Assembly: GCA_019359315.1 (NCBI GenBank)
Contig: JAHHHO010000004.1
Span: 1 to 64,000 of the forward strand
Source: Myxacorys californica WJT36-NPBG1
GTDB lineage: Bacteria; Cyanobacteriota; Cyanobacteriia; Leptolyngbyales; Leptolyngbyaceae
Direction of reading: 5' to 3'
Length of the DNA stretch: 64,000 nucleotides
Shown here: positions 36,718 through 46,317 of the stretch, one piece after another
Position numbering within the stretch: the stretch's first letter is position 1
How the letters are laid out: every line of letters starts with the position of its first letter
Translations under genes and position numbers: made by a program
The notes under the pieces: generated by a model
Databases searched by the model: none
Seen by the model: only the letters and a program-made list of their open reading frames with translations
What the model was told of the DNA's origin: nothing

Positions 36718-37734
36718 ATGGCTGCGGTCTTCATCGAAAAGCTCCAGAAGCGCTATGGGTCAGTAGAAGCGGTCAAAGATGTTTCGCTCACTGTTCAATC
36801 GGGTGAAATTTTCGGCCTGCTTGGACCCAATGGAGCTGGAAAAACGACGACACTCCGCTGCTTGTGTACGTTGACAGAACCAGATTCAGGCACGATCGAA
36901 GTCTCTGGCATTTCAGTTGTTGACAATCCTCGTCAAGCTCGGCAGCGGCTAGGATACATTGCTCAAGAAGTGGCACTCGACAAGGTTCTGACTGGGCGAG
37001 AGCTTCTAGAGTTGCAGGCTGCGCTCTATCACCTGCCGAAAGCCACTGCCAAACAACGAATCGCAGAAATGATCGATCTCTTAGGGCTAGACGAATGGGC
37101 AGACAAGCGGACGGGAACCTACTCTGGTGGTCTCAAGAAGCGACTCGATTTAGCCGCCGGACTGCTTCATCAGCCTGATGTTCTTGTTTTAGATGAACCG
37201 ACCGTCGGACTCGATATCGAGAGCCGTAGTACTGTATGGAATTTCTTGCGGCGATTGCGGGAAGCTGGAACAACGGTTCTAATTACGAGCCATTATTTAG
37301 AAGAAATTGATGCACTCGCCGATCGCGTTGCCATCATCGACCGCGGCGTGGTGATTGCGTCCGGTACGCCGTCTGAATTGAAAGATCGAGTTGGCGGCGA
37401 TCGCATCACGCTACGGATTCGAGAATTCTCTCCCACAGACGAAGCTCAACAAGCAAAATCTCTTCTAGAATCTTTGCCAACCGTTCAAGAGGTCATTATC
37501 AATCCGGCTCAAGGCAATTCTCTTAATCTCGTGGTGACCCCCAATAGCGAAGCGTTAATGGGCGTTCAGCAAGCGCTACAAAAAGCTGGACTCCCAACCT
37601 TTGGCATTGCTCAGTCGCGTCCTAGTTTAGATGATGTCTACCTCACGGCGACAGGTCGCACTCTGTTAGATGCGGATCTGGCGGCGGCAGGAAGCCGAGA
37701 TGCAAAAGCTGAGAAGAAGCAAAACATGCGCTAG
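36718..37734 (+). CDS. ABC exporter ATPase (DrrA type)
   Basis: ATP-binding subunit, 338 residues from the ATG at 36718, which follows agaggag; an in-frame TTG at 36697 is less likely. Walker A is GPNGAGKTTT, the signature is YSGGLKKRLDLAAGLL, Walker B is VLVLDEPTVGLD, and the switch His is in ITSHYLEEI. A C-terminal domain (about 230-330) is typical of DrrA/CcmA-like ATPases. It pairs with the permease 27 bases downstream. Cargo is unknown; the position after ctaB does not prove a link to heme. Confidence 0.94.
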   Translation: MAAVFIEKLQKRYGSVEAVKDVSLTVQSGEIFGLLGPNGAGKTTTLRCLCTLTEPDSGTIEVSGISVVDNPRQARQRLGYIAQEVALDKVLTGRELLELQAALYHLPKATAKQRIAEMIDLLGLDEWADKRTGTYSGGLKKRLDLAAGLLHQPDVLVLDEPTVGLDIESRSTVWNFLRRLREAGTTVLITSHYLEEIDALADRVAIIDRGVVIASGTPSELKDRVGGDRITLRIREFSPTDEAQQAKSLLESLPTVQEVIINPAQGNSLNLVVTPNSEALMGVQQALQKAGLPTFGIAQSRPSLDDVYLTATGRTLLDADLAAAGSRDAKAEKKQNMR

Positions 37735-37761
37735 TTCTTCTGTTATCAAAAGGAATGTATT

Positions 37762-38643
37762 ATGAGCAGCACGCTTACCCCGTCTAAAAGCGGTCTTAGT
37801 GAAAAGCCTTTAGTTACACCGTCTCAGCCAAATCTGGTTGGGGAGTTTGTTCAAGAAACCTTGGCACTGACTCGGCGGTTGTTTATTCAGCTTCAGCGGC
37901 GTCCGTCTACACTGGCGGCAGGCATTATTCAACCGCTCATGTGGCTGATTTTGTTTGGGGCACTGTTTCAGAACGCACCCCAAGGATTGTTTGGCGATCG
38001 CATCAGCTACGGTCAGTTTCTCGGCGCGGGCGTGATTGTCTTTACGGCATTTGGTGGTGCGCTTAATGCTGGGCTTCCGGTCATGTTCGATCGCGAGTTT
38101 GGTTTCCTCAACCGCTTATTGGTTGCGCCATTAGCATCAAGATTTTCGATCGTAATGGCATCTGCAATCTTCATCACGACCTTGAGCTTGATCCAAACAG
38201 CCGCGATCGTGGTGATGAGTGCGTTGCTCGGTGCAGGATTGCCGAACGCATTTGGGCTTGCCCTCGTTGCATTCATCGTTCTGTTGCTCGTGCTGGGAGT
38301 GACTGGATTGAGTCTTGGACTTGCGTTTGCTTTGCCAGGGCATATTGAACTGATTGCCGTTATCTTCGTCACTAACCTACCGCTACTGTTTGCAAGTACG
38401 GCACTTGTGCCATTATCGTTTATGCCCAAGTGGTTGCAAGTCGTTGCGACTCTCAACCCGTTGAGTTATGCGATCGAACCCATTCGCTATCTTTATCTTC
38501 ACAACGATTGGAGTTTTAGCAGCATTATTATGCAAGCGCCTTTCGGCAACGTGTCTCTTGGTGGTGCGCTGCTCATCCTAGTCGGATTTTGCACCCTTGC
38601 CTTGATCAGCATTCAACCCTTGCTGCGTCGTCGCCTTGCCTAA
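37762..38643 (+). CDS. ABC-2 type exporter permease
   Basis: Membrane subunit of an ABC-2 exporter, 293 residues with six predicted helices. Family features include a cytoplasmic N-terminus followed by QRRPSTLAAGIIQPLMWLIL, the GVIVFTAFGGAL segment, and the characteristic PLSFMPKWLQVVATLNPLSY before the last helices. It forms a pair with the ATPase at 36718-37734. The substrate is unknown. Confidence 0.94.
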   Translation: MSSTLTPSKSGLSEKPLVTPSQPNLVGEFVQETLALTRRLFIQLQRRPSTLAAGIIQPLMWLILFGALFQNAPQGLFGDRISYGQFLGAGVIVFTAFGGALNAGLPVMFDREFGFLNRLLVAPLASRFSIVMASAIFITTLSLIQTAAIVVMSALLGAGLPNAFGLALVAFIVLLLVLGVTGLSLGLAFALPGHIELIAVIFVTNLPLLFASTALVPLSFMPKWLQVVATLNPLSYAIEPIRYLYLHNDWSFSSIIMQAPFGNVSLGGALLILVGFCTLALISIQPLLRRRLA

Positions 38644-38719
38644 AAAAAACTCTTTTTGGGGAGCATTTTTCAGAAAAACCCGTCTTGGGTAGAATTGCAG
38701 TATCACGTAGTGGGAGTTA

Positions 38720-39079
38720 ATGGTTATGGCAAAGTTTGTGTTGGGTCTGTTAGCAGGAGTAGGATTGGTAATTGCATTTGCGCCTGCCTCGTTTGCTCAA
38801 ATTCCTGGTAGTACTCCTAATAGCGCTGACCTTCTAAAAGATCCTCAGTCCACTGATTCCCTCACTGACTTGTTTAACAACCGCAGCAATGGCAGCACCA
38901 CAGGATTGATGCAATTGATTCAGCAACTTTCTCAGAGTCCGCTTGATCCGGCAGCGTTTCGAGCGCAACAACGCGAAAATCTAGATGCGGCGGCAAAAGC
39001 GTTTAGAGATCAACAGCGTCAACGCCTCCAGCAGACTCAAACTGCTCCCTCAGCGGTGACTCCTCCCGCGCAAAAATAG
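38720..39079 (+). CDS. Small exported protein of unknown function
   Basis: A 119-residue protein with a clear signal peptide (VLGLLAGVGLVIAFAPASFAQ, cleavage after AFA or FAQ) and a polar mature part rich in Gln, Ser and Asp. A second in-frame ATG at 38726 would also work. The mature segment ends in a Gln/Arg-rich helix (FRDQQRQRLQQTQ). No domain recognised. Its stop is immediately followed by the last codon of the convergent kinase gene (39079/39080). Confidence 0.75.
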   Translation: MVMAKFVLGLLAGVGLVIAFAPASFAQIPGSTPNSADLLKDPQSTDSLTDLFNNRSNGSTTGLMQLIQQLSQSPLDPAAFRAQQRENLDAAAKAFRDQQRQRLQQTQTAPSAVTPPAQK

Positions 39080-41401
39080 TTATCTAACGGGCTGAAATTC
39101 GTACTGCTTTGCTTTGGCTTTTGTTCGCGCTGGTGTCACTTTCATCAGCGCAATTTTTGTTTCGCGATCGCCTTCTGTCGAAAAACTAAACGGATGAATT
39201 CCGCCAGGCGATACAAAATCTGGTTTCGCTAAAATACTCCGAATTCCGTTGCGAGTCGGAGATCGCCCAATTGCGGTAATCAGGGCTTGTGTGGCGTCAT
39301 AGGCAAGCACAGTTCTCCAGTTGACAGCGTTATTCCAAAGCTTGATTGCTTGCTTTTGAAACGGAGAGTTATTGACCTCTAATTGGTAGTAAGGAACTGC
39401 GATCGTTAGTCCAGTACTCGCATCGCCACTCCTGAGAATTCGAGGAGAAAACATCACATCTCCTGCCAGCATTGGCAACCGTTTTTGGTTGGCCGCAATC
39501 ACTAACAAAGCGCGATCGACATATTTGTTATCCGGAGCCAGCATCAGCACCTCTGCCCCTTTGCGAATTGCCATATCAACGGCTGCCGTCTGCTCAAAGT
39601 CTGGCGCATTAAAATCAATCTCGGCAGTGCTGCCTTTATTACCAAAGAACAACGCATCCTTAAACGCATTTTTCAGTGATGTGCTGTATTGGCTAGTGGA
39701 ATTGTAGAAAATGGCGACTTTCCGCTTCTTAAGCTGATTCACCGTATAGTCTGCCAGTCGTTTTGCCGGACGTTTATCGCTCGGCATGGCCCGAAACACA
39801 TAGCGGCTGAGCGTGGATAACTCCGTGGCAGAACTAATGGGGGCGATCGCCACGAGTTCTCCTGCCTGATACACTTCCCCCGCCGCAAACGTTGTGTCAC
39901 TAATGCCATGCCCGACCACGCCGAGAACGGCTGGAGTATTCACCAAGATTTTGGCGAGGCGTTGAGCCGTATCAGGATTATTGTCATCGCTGGCGATCGC
40001 AACTTTCAATTTCGTTCCGTCAATTCCGCCAGAGGTGTTGACCCGCTCTTGCGCTTGGGCTACGCCTCGCAAAAGCTCGTTTGCAGGTTGAGGTTGGGTT
40101 TTAAGCGGCACAGCAACTGCGATCGTATAGGCTTTTTCCGTTGCAATTGCAGCATTGTTGAGATAAATCAGCGTTTCTGGGTCAGATCGATCTAGAGCGC
40201 GGGCTTTTTTTAACGCCGCGATCGCAATGTCAAAATTGCCTGCCGCTACCTGATCCGCCGCTTCCTGTTTGAGCGGAAGGTTGGCTCCCACTCCCACTCC
40301 CAAAACCCGTTCACCATAGCTAATTTTGTCTTGGTCTGAACTGAGTGGACTGGCGATTTGAGGGGGAACAGATGGAGGTGAATCAGGCTGTCGAGACAAT
40401 GCCCACGCCGATGCACCTAGCACCGCGATCGCGCCCGCCCCGATCGCGGCAATCTTCAATTTTGTAGATTGGCTAGGCTTGTTTGGAGATGAGTCCTGAA
40501 TGTTAGCGGAAATGTTAGACAGATTGGAAAAGCGGTGTCCATCAATGAGGGAAAGCGGGGCTTGAGTGAACAGCGACTCTTCTTTAACGTGGGCCAAAGC
40601 TTCTAAAACTTGGGTAGCCGATTGATAGCGATTGGCAAAATGAAATTTCGTCATGGTTTCGATGACGATCGCTAACTCTTCGCGCACCGAGGCTTGGTTG
40701 CGCCATAGTAATTCATACGTCTTTGAATCGTGAGGCAATTGGGCAGGGCGGACGCCTGTTAAGGCTTGAATCGCAATCATGCCCAAAGAATACAAATCGC
40801 TAGTGATATGCGGCTTTCCAAGACACTGTTCGCTAGAAGCATAGCCAGAGGTATAAACCGGGAGGCTAAGAGCCGTATCAGACTGCGATTCTGTAATCGA
40901 CGTTTCGATACTCTTAACGGCTCCAAAATCGATCAGGACGAGTTTTTGATCGCGATCGCGCCGAATCAGATTGTCCGGTTTGAGATCGCGATGAATCACG
41001 CCATGACTGTGAACAAATTCTAGAGTTTTCAAAACATCTTCTAAACAGTCAATTACCCAGTCTTCTGATCGTTTCTGACCTGCGGCTAGCTCATCGCTGA
41101 GCGGATGTCCCTGCACAAATTCTTGAACAAGATAAAACTCGTTATCTTCTTCAAAATAAGCGAGCAGTTGCGGAATTTGATCATGTCTTCCCAGTTTCTC
41201 TAGCGTTTCTGCCTCCGCAAAAAACATGCGTCGCGCTTGCTTCAAAATGATGGGATCAGGAGTTGAAAAACTCAAATGCTTTAGCACACAAACAGGATTG
41301 CCGGGTCGTTTGGTGTCTTCGGCAGTGTAGGTGTGCCCAAAGCCGCCTGAACCGAGTCCTCTTACAATCTTGTAGCGCCCATCAAGCAGTCGTCCTAACA
41401 T
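39080..41401 (-). CDS. Ser/Thr kinase fused to a periplasmic ABC-type binding domain
   Basis: A 773-residue receptor-like kinase. The kinase domain occupies 1-270: glycine loop GLGSGGFG (15-22), Lys41, HRDLKPDN (137-144) and DFG (158-160), all intact. One membrane helix lies at about 315-335. The rest is a type I periplasmic-binding fold (leucine/branched-chain binding protein family), containing SDDNNPDTAQRLAKILV and GHGISDTTFAAGEVYQ. The binding domain should face the periplasm and sense a ligand. This architecture is known in cyanobacteria; the ligand and targets are not. Confidence 0.93.
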   Translation of the reverse strand: MLGRLLDGRYKIVRGLGSGGFGHTYTAEDTKRPGNPVCVLKHLSFSTPDPIILKQARRMFFAEAETLEKLGRHDQIPQLLAYFEEDNEFYLVQEFVQGHPLSDELAAGQKRSEDWVIDCLEDVLKTLEFVHSHGVIHRDLKPDNLIRRDRDQKLVLIDFGAVKSIETSITESQSDTALSLPVYTSGYASSEQCLGKPHITSDLYSLGMIAIQALTGVRPAQLPHDSKTYELLWRNQASVREELAIVIETMTKFHFANRYQSATQVLEALAHVKEESLFTQAPLSLIDGHRFSNLSNISANIQDSSPNKPSQSTKLKIAAIGAGAIAVLGASAWALSRQPDSPPSVPPQIASPLSSDQDKISYGERVLGVGVGANLPLKQEAADQVAAGNFDIAIAALKKARALDRSDPETLIYLNNAAIATEKAYTIAVAVPLKTQPQPANELLRGVAQAQERVNTSGGIDGTKLKVAIASDDNNPDTAQRLAKILVNTPAVLGVVGHGISDTTFAAGEVYQAGELVAIAPISSATELSTLSRYVFRAMPSDKRPAKRLADYTVNQLKKRKVAIFYNSTSQYSTSLKNAFKDALFFGNKGSTAEIDFNAPDFEQTAAVDMAIRKGAEVLMLAPDNKYVDRALLVIAANQKRLPMLAGDVMFSPRILRSGDASTGLTIAVPYYQLEVNNSPFQKQAIKLWNNAVNWRTVLAYDATQALITAIGRSPTRNGIRSILAKPDFVSPGGIHPFSFSTEGDRETKIALMKVTPARTKAKAKQYEFQPVR

Positions 41402-41497
41402 TGCACCCGTCTGAAGTGATATATCGCATTTTAGGTCGATTCGGTTGAATCGAACATAGAGATAGATTCATGATTTGTAAATCAAAACCGTTAGAGA

Positions 41498-42157
41498 ATG
41501 AAGATACAACAGAGACACGAGTGGACATTAACCGCAGAAGCTGCTGTTGGGATTCAGCAAGACTTGCGTCAAGAGGTGGTGACGCACGATCAGTTTGGTG
41601 TGGTGAACTATGTTGCCGGAATCGATGTTGGGTTTGAGGAGGACGGCAAAATCACGAGGGCGGCGGTAGCCGTGCTGACTTACCCAGAGTTGCAGTTTTG
41701 CGATCATGCGATCGCGTGGCGTCCAACAACGTTTCCTTATATTCCGGGCTTTCTGTCGTTTCGAGAAGTGCCTGCGGTGCTAGATGCGCTTGAGACGGTG
41801 CAAACTGTACCCGATCTGTTGCTCTGCGATGGTCAAGGATTGGCGCATCCGAGGCGGTTTGGCATTGCGTGCCACTTGGGCGTGCTGACGAATATGCCCA
41901 CGATCGGCGTGGCAAAATCGCTGTTAGTTGGCAAGTATGGTGAGGTTCCTGAGGAGCGAGGTGCTTGGGTGGAGTTGCAGCACAAAGGAGAGAAGATCGG
42001 GGCAGTGTTGCGAACTCGTCCTAAAACGAAACCTCTGTTTATTTCGTTAGGACATCGCATCAGCTTAGAGACTTCCTTATCGTACGTGATGGGCTGCACG
42101 ACGAAGTATCGCCTGCCCGAAACGACGCGCCATGCTCACAAACTAGCCTCAGGATAA
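41498..42157 (+). CDS. nfi: Endonuclease V
   Basis: Cleaves DNA near deaminated bases such as inosine, starting repair. It has 219 residues. The catalytic Asp is in YVAGIDVGFEE, the conserved Glu in SFREVPAVLDAL, and the second Asp in LLCDGQGLAHPRRFGIACHLG; all are present. IGVAKSLLVG and SLGHRISLETSL complete the family pattern. It is followed by a hairpin with a T run (42238-42274). Confidence 0.95.
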   Translation: MKIQQRHEWTLTAEAAVGIQQDLRQEVVTHDQFGVVNYVAGIDVGFEEDGKITRAAVAVLTYPELQFCDHAIAWRPTTFPYIPGFLSFREVPAVLDALETVQTVPDLLLCDGQGLAHPRRFGIACHLGVLTNMPTIGVAKSLLVGKYGEVPEERGAWVELQHKGEKIGAVLRTRPKTKPLFISLGHRISLETSLSYVMGCTTKYRLPETTRHAHKLASG

Positions 42158-42237
42158 AGACATTCTTAAATCTGCTTTATCTTTTGATTTTCTCCGATAA
42201 ATTAAATGCGCATAGTTACCTCCTAACTGCGTCTAGT

Positions 42238-42274
42238 GCCCCGTTGAGCCATTAAAGTCCAAACGGGGCTTTTT
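42238..42274 (+). terminator. Intrinsic terminator after nfi
   Basis: gccccgtt (42238-42245) and aacggggc (42262-42269) form a perfect stem followed by five T residues (42270-42274), the classical form of a Rho-independent terminator for the upstream nfi transcript. Confidence 0.85.
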
Positions 42275-42290
42275 GCTGAATAAAGGCTCC

Positions 42291-42314
42291 GAGCTCCCGA
42301 AGAAATGGGAGCTC
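42291..42314. terminator. Short hairpin after folB
   Basis: gagctccc (42291-42298) and gggagctc (42307-42314) pair perfectly around an eight-base loop, just past the folB stop on the minus strand. The following bases are only weakly T-rich, so termination is possible rather than certain. Confidence 0.45.
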
Positions 42315-42325
42315 GCAATATGCCG

Positions 42326-42685
42326 TCATTTGAGGCGCGTAATGTCAATTACAATCTTGCCGCCAAAGTCAGGAATTGGCGCAGCAGGCTTAGTTAATTT
42401 CACTTGTACCTGTCTGACACGGTCGAGCGATAAAGCGGATTCCGCAATTGCGGTTGCCAATCGTTCTATTAATGCAAATCGAGAGGTTTTTACCAACTGC
42501 TGGACGCTCGAAATAATGTCGCGGTAGTCGAGGGTGTCTTCTAAGCGATCGCTCTGTCCCGCTTTTTCTAAATCGAGCCACAGCGTTAAATCCACCTCAA
42601 ACCATTGCCCTAACACCTGTTCTTCCGGCAATACGCCCGTGTAGCCGTAGCATCGAATGTCGGTTAAATGAATGTAATCTGTCAC
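42326..42685 (-). CDS. folB: Dihydroneopterin aldolase
   Basis: Folate biosynthesis enzyme of 119 residues. The FolB pattern is visible: DYIHLTDIRCYGYTGVLPEE, then VDLTLWLDLEKAGQSDRLEDT, VDY-like LDYRDIISSVQQLVKTSRFALIE with the catalytic-region Glu, and VKLTKPAAPIP. Its start ATGA overlaps the stop of the upstream glycosyltransferase by four bases, so the two are coupled. The association looks accidental in function. Confidence 0.95.
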   Translation of the reverse strand: MTDYIHLTDIRCYGYTGVLPEEQVLGQWFEVDLTLWLDLEKAGQSDRLEDTLDYRDIISSVQQLVKTSRFALIERLATAIAESALSLDRVRQVQVKLTKPAAPIPDFGGKIVIDITRLK

Positions 42686-44142
42686 GGTTTGTACCAGTAT
42701 CCTTTCTGCACATAGTAGTTCTTGATCAAAATTCCAAATCGGGTGACTGGAACTGTGACTGGCTCAGAAACGCGATCGAACTTTGGCAGTAGTTTCCCCG
42801 TTGCTGGGTACCAATCATCCCAAACAATCACGGCATTTTTGCCCTCTAGCTCGCCTCGATCTGAATGCCAAAAGTCAAATTGATCGACGCGATCGCTCAC
42901 TGCAAGCACATCTTTATTGTTCAATTCGTAAGCTAAAGCAGATGCCGAGCGATAATCAGTTGTCATCAATAAAGGCGCTCCCAATTCTTTTGTTTGACGG
43001 CTGACTTCACTTGCAACCTCACGCCAGCCAAACAACATGCGCGAATCGGGGTCAACGGTCTGATCCATAAACGCAGATAGGGGAAGCACGGCGTAGTGAA
43101 CGACGACCAGCGTTGAGATCAGTAAGCCATACAAAAATGATAGCCGAGGTGGGCGTTTGGGAAATGCTAACGGAAGTAATGGAAATAATAGAATATAGGC
43201 AGTGATATTCCAGTAATACAATGCAGCAGAAATGAGAGAAATAATAATCAGAACAACAGAAGAAATGAGAAAAACCCAGAAGGCAAGAATCGGATAGACA
43301 GAGGTGACATCTTTAAGCTGAGTCCGATTTTGTAAAACTCGAAAGAACCCTCTCCAATAAAATGGAGATACCAGAAAATAGGATGCTCCCAAAAATCCAA
43401 TACATGCACCAATCTTAAGTCCATTAGCAACTGGATTTACGCTTCGATTAAGGTAATATTGCAACGACTGAAAATCATTCGAGTGATTCCACAGCACAAT
43501 TGGAATGAGGGCGCTGATCGCAATGGCTGCTGCAATGTAGAATCGTCGATCGAGTAACAAACGGCGCAAGTGGGGAACAGCTAGGATAGTGGCGAGGAAT
43601 CCTAAACCCACGAACACGGCATTGTATTTCGAGAGCCCTGCGAGTGCGATCGCGGCTGCGGAAAGATACAACCGTCCTGTCTCCCCTCGACCGTTGGCAA
43701 TAAATCCATCCGCAAATCGAACAAACTGATACGCAGACACTAACGAGAAGGTAATTAGGAGATGATCAGGCCACGCTAACCCTAGAAATACAAAATATAA
43801 CGGTGATGCGAATACTAGCAGAACAGTAAACCAAAATCGTTGTGGGGTTTGCTTTGGATACAGATAGACTGCAATGCGATAATACGTATAAAAGAAAACA
43901 GCACTACTGAGTACATTGGGAAGCCGCAGCACAAACTCCGATCGTCCAAATAAGGCGGTAAAGGCTCCCTGCACCCACGCTTGCAATGGCGGATGATCGT
44001 AGTACGACCATTGGAGATGCTGGCCCCAAAGCCAATAGTATGCCTCATCAGAATTTGGAAATGCTTTCAACCAAAAGACAAATCGCAGCGCAACGAACGC
44101 GATTAGAAACACAAACCAACTAGGAGAGATTGGGGAACGCAC
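42682..44142 (-). CDS. Glycosyltransferase family 39 membrane protein
   Basis: An ArnT/PMT-like polytopic glycosyltransferase of 486 residues that would use a lipid-linked sugar donor. The first extracytoplasmic loop has the acidic pair in FPNSDEAYYWLWGQHLQWSYYDHPPLQ (residues about 27-54), typical of the family. About ten helices follow, and the C-terminal 100 residues are a soluble periplasmic domain. It overlaps folB by four bases. The acceptor is unknown. Confidence 0.9.
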   Translation of the reverse strand: MRSPISPSWFVFLIAFVALRFVFWLKAFPNSDEAYYWLWGQHLQWSYYDHPPLQAWVQGAFTALFGRSEFVLRLPNVLSSAVFFYTYYRIAVYLYPKQTPQRFWFTVLLVFASPLYFVFLGLAWPDHLLITFSLVSAYQFVRFADGFIANGRGETGRLYLSAAAIALAGLSKYNAVFVGLGFLATILAVPHLRRLLLDRRFYIAAAIAISALIPIVLWNHSNDFQSLQYYLNRSVNPVANGLKIGACIGFLGASYFLVSPFYWRGFFRVLQNRTQLKDVTSVYPILAFWVFLISSVVLIIISLISAALYYWNITAYILLFPLLPLAFPKRPPRLSFLYGLLISTLVVVHYAVLPLSAFMDQTVDPDSRMLFGWREVASEVSRQTKELGAPLLMTTDYRSASALAYELNNKDVLAVSDRVDQFDFWHSDRGELEGKNAVIVWDDWYPATGKLLPKFDRVSEPVTVPVTRFGILIKNYYVQKGYWYKP

Positions 44143-44168
44143 GAGATCTAGAGGTTCAGGAACAACGA

Positions 44169-44215
44169 ATAATCAGTGAATTAACAATCAGTGAATTAAC
44201 AGTCGGTGAATTAAA
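44169..44215. repeat. Three tandem units of about 15 bp
   Basis: aatcagtgaattaac occurs twice in a row and is followed by a variant, agtcggtgaattaaa. It lies just upstream of the glycosyltransferase start and next to the 103-bp duplication. Confidence 0.7.
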
Positions 44216-44234
44216 AACCAGTTTCGGATTGCAA

Positions 44235-44440
44235 GGATACCACTTTAGACCCGCCCTTAAGATCTCCTATCAATTCGTAATATTTGCGGTGCCTGCAATC
44301 ATCGTGCCTGCATCTGTTGCGATCTCACTAAATGCACGGATACCACTTTAGACCCGCCCTTAAGATCTCCTATCAATTCGTAATATTTGCGGTGCCTGCA
44401 ATCATCGTGCCTGCATCTGTTGCGATCTCACTAAATGCAC
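44235..44440. repeat. Perfect 103-bp tandem duplication
   Basis: Copy 1 is 44235-44337 and copy 2 is 44338-44440. They begin ggataccactttagacccg, end aatgcac, and appear identical base for base. The block fills the gap between a glycosyltransferase and a metallo-hydrolase gene and carries no credible CDS. Identity suggests a recent slip or duplication, and copy number could vary. Confidence 0.95.
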
Positions 44441-44466
44441 ATTGCGCAGCGGGGCTGACCCGATCA

Positions 44467-46095
44467 TTACTCTCCCTCAGTCTGGTCAGACGGCGCGGTG
44501 TCAGTTTGGTTTGACTCAAAGGCAGGACAATAGCCTTCAGGCGTTACTTTAAAGTTAAACAACGGAGACGCTGGATTCCAACACCGCTGTCCTCGATAGT
44601 GACGACAGATAGAACAGGAGTCTTTTAGCGTTCCATCGATGGATGGCGAGATGCGATCGCTATTTTGATTGAGCAACTCCCGCTCCGTCAGGCCGCGCAA
44701 CACAAGCTCCTGTCCTTGCCATCGCGCTTCTACAAGCCCCGTATCGGCTAAACCCCGCCAGCGCGAGTCAGCCGTAATTGCATCGGGTAGCGTAAACGTT
44801 ACCATCGTTCCAAACTCTGAAAGCTCTCCCTCATAGGTCGTCTCCGGGGGAGCAGGCTGCAAGAAGGTTTCTCCAATCGGTAGCTCCACCAAACTTCCCG
44901 CCGAAGGCGAGTGGAGGTGATAGCGATTGTGTAACTCTTCTAACCCGGTTAGATCAGATAAATAATTGGGATTTCCATGAACAAAGACCACGTGCTGCGG
45001 ACGCAAATTGTGAATCAGCTGCGTTGTGCTAGGACCATCACCATGCTGCGCCAAAAGATACGTTTCCATCTCCAGACCGTCAGAATTGGGGATCAAAAAC
45101 GGGTCGGCTAAATGTTGAGGTAACAGCACTAACCAAGGCTTAGTCTGAAAAAATGCATTCCAATCTAAAGCAAGATCGGTCAGGACAATACATGGAGATT
45201 TGCCAACAGCTTGGCGCTGATCAGGAGAGAGCCGTCGCACTCGTGGACGGATGCGATCGTCCCAAAAGAGGGATTGGTGACGCGCAAAATTTTGAACAGA
45301 GGCAGGAAAATGCGGCAACAAATCCAAATACGCATCGCATCCGGTTGTGATCGTGCCATCAACCCAAATATCTAAATCGCGCCCTGTAAATGAATGATGG
45401 CTCCGCAGCAGCATCAACAACTCTTGGCCCAAACCCAAAGTTGGTACAGGCAGCAGCACCGATTGTCCATCTGTCAGCGCATTACTGATGCGCTCTGCCA
45501 AATAATTTTCTTGTTGCCGACGGTGAGGATAGCGTGCCGTGCCGTAACTGCCCTCAACGATCAAAACATCTGGCTCTAGTCCGCGCAGTTCCTCTAGCCG
45601 CAACCCTTCAACCAGGCGCGAGTTGGACAGAAAGAAATCTCCGGTGTACAGCACCGTGTACGGGCGAGCATTAGTATCCCGCGGCGTATAGGTAATTAGA
45701 ATTACGGCGGCTCCCGGCAAATGCCCTGCCGGAAACAGTTCTGCCGTCAATCCATCTAAAAACTCGACTGGCGATCGCCACGGCAACGCTTGGGCAAACA
45801 GAGGAACTTGCGATCGCTCTGTGATCCAATTGAGCGCTAACAGTTGCGTTGTCACCTCACTGGCATAAATGGGCAACTGAGGAAAGGTTTGATGCAGCGG
45901 TAGCAATCCCCTTGCGTGATCGGCGTGAGCATGGCTGCATAGCACTAAGTCGGCTGGCGGCACATCGGATGGCAAAAGAGCCGTATCCCATAAGCCACAG
46001 TCCAGCAAAATTCGATAAGGCCCCATCCGCACGAGGAGACATATTCCTTCGTCTGCATGACCGACACTATAGGGAAAGCATTCCAGTTGAGTCAC
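44467..46095 (-). CDS. Metallo-beta-lactamase fold protein with a Cys-rich tail
   Basis: A 542-residue MBL-fold hydrolase of the beta-CASP/RNase-like group. The zinc motif is CSHAHADHARGLLPLHQ; GHLPGAAVILITY, TGDFFLSNSRLV and HVVFVHGNPNYL give later metal and beta-CASP positions. The C-terminal 50 residues carry four cysteines, CSICRHYRGQRC and, after NPASPLFNF, GYCPAFE. RNA processing is plausible from the family but not shown. Confidence 0.88.
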   Translation of the reverse strand: MTQLECFPYSVGHADEGICLLVRMGPYRILLDCGLWDTALLPSDVPPADLVLCSHAHADHARGLLPLHQTFPQLPIYASEVTTQLLALNWITERSQVPLFAQALPWRSPVEFLDGLTAELFPAGHLPGAAVILITYTPRDTNARPYTVLYTGDFFLSNSRLVEGLRLEELRGLEPDVLIVEGSYGTARYPHRRQQENYLAERISNALTDGQSVLLPVPTLGLGQELLMLLRSHHSFTGRDLDIWVDGTITTGCDAYLDLLPHFPASVQNFARHQSLFWDDRIRPRVRRLSPDQRQAVGKSPCIVLTDLALDWNAFFQTKPWLVLLPQHLADPFLIPNSDGLEMETYLLAQHGDGPSTTQLIHNLRPQHVVFVHGNPNYLSDLTGLEELHNRYHLHSPSAGSLVELPIGETFLQPAPPETTYEGELSEFGTMVTFTLPDAITADSRWRGLADTGLVEARWQGQELVLRGLTERELLNQNSDRISPSIDGTLKDSCSICRHYRGQRCWNPASPLFNFKVTPEGYCPAFESNQTDTAPSDQTEGE

Positions 46096-46317
46096 GTAGT
46101 CATCCGTCGTCTGAGTGGAGGGTAGGAGCTATCTCTAGTTTAGGATGAAGTGCGATCTTCTGGAATGCGCTCTATGCTAATCGCGTTTAGGTAACGTAAA
46201 ACTAGGCGCAGTTCGTTAGGCAATGCCATAAACAGCACCGTCGCAAGGTTCGTCACTAAATCGTGAATGCTAGGTCATGGACAACTGAAGCCCACGAGTG
46301 AAGCTAGAGCCAATGCT

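Noticed and set aside
44130-44514. Two overlapping plus-strand frames over the 103-bp repeat
   Set aside because: They exist only because the duplicated block happens to be open in that frame; no start signal or family.
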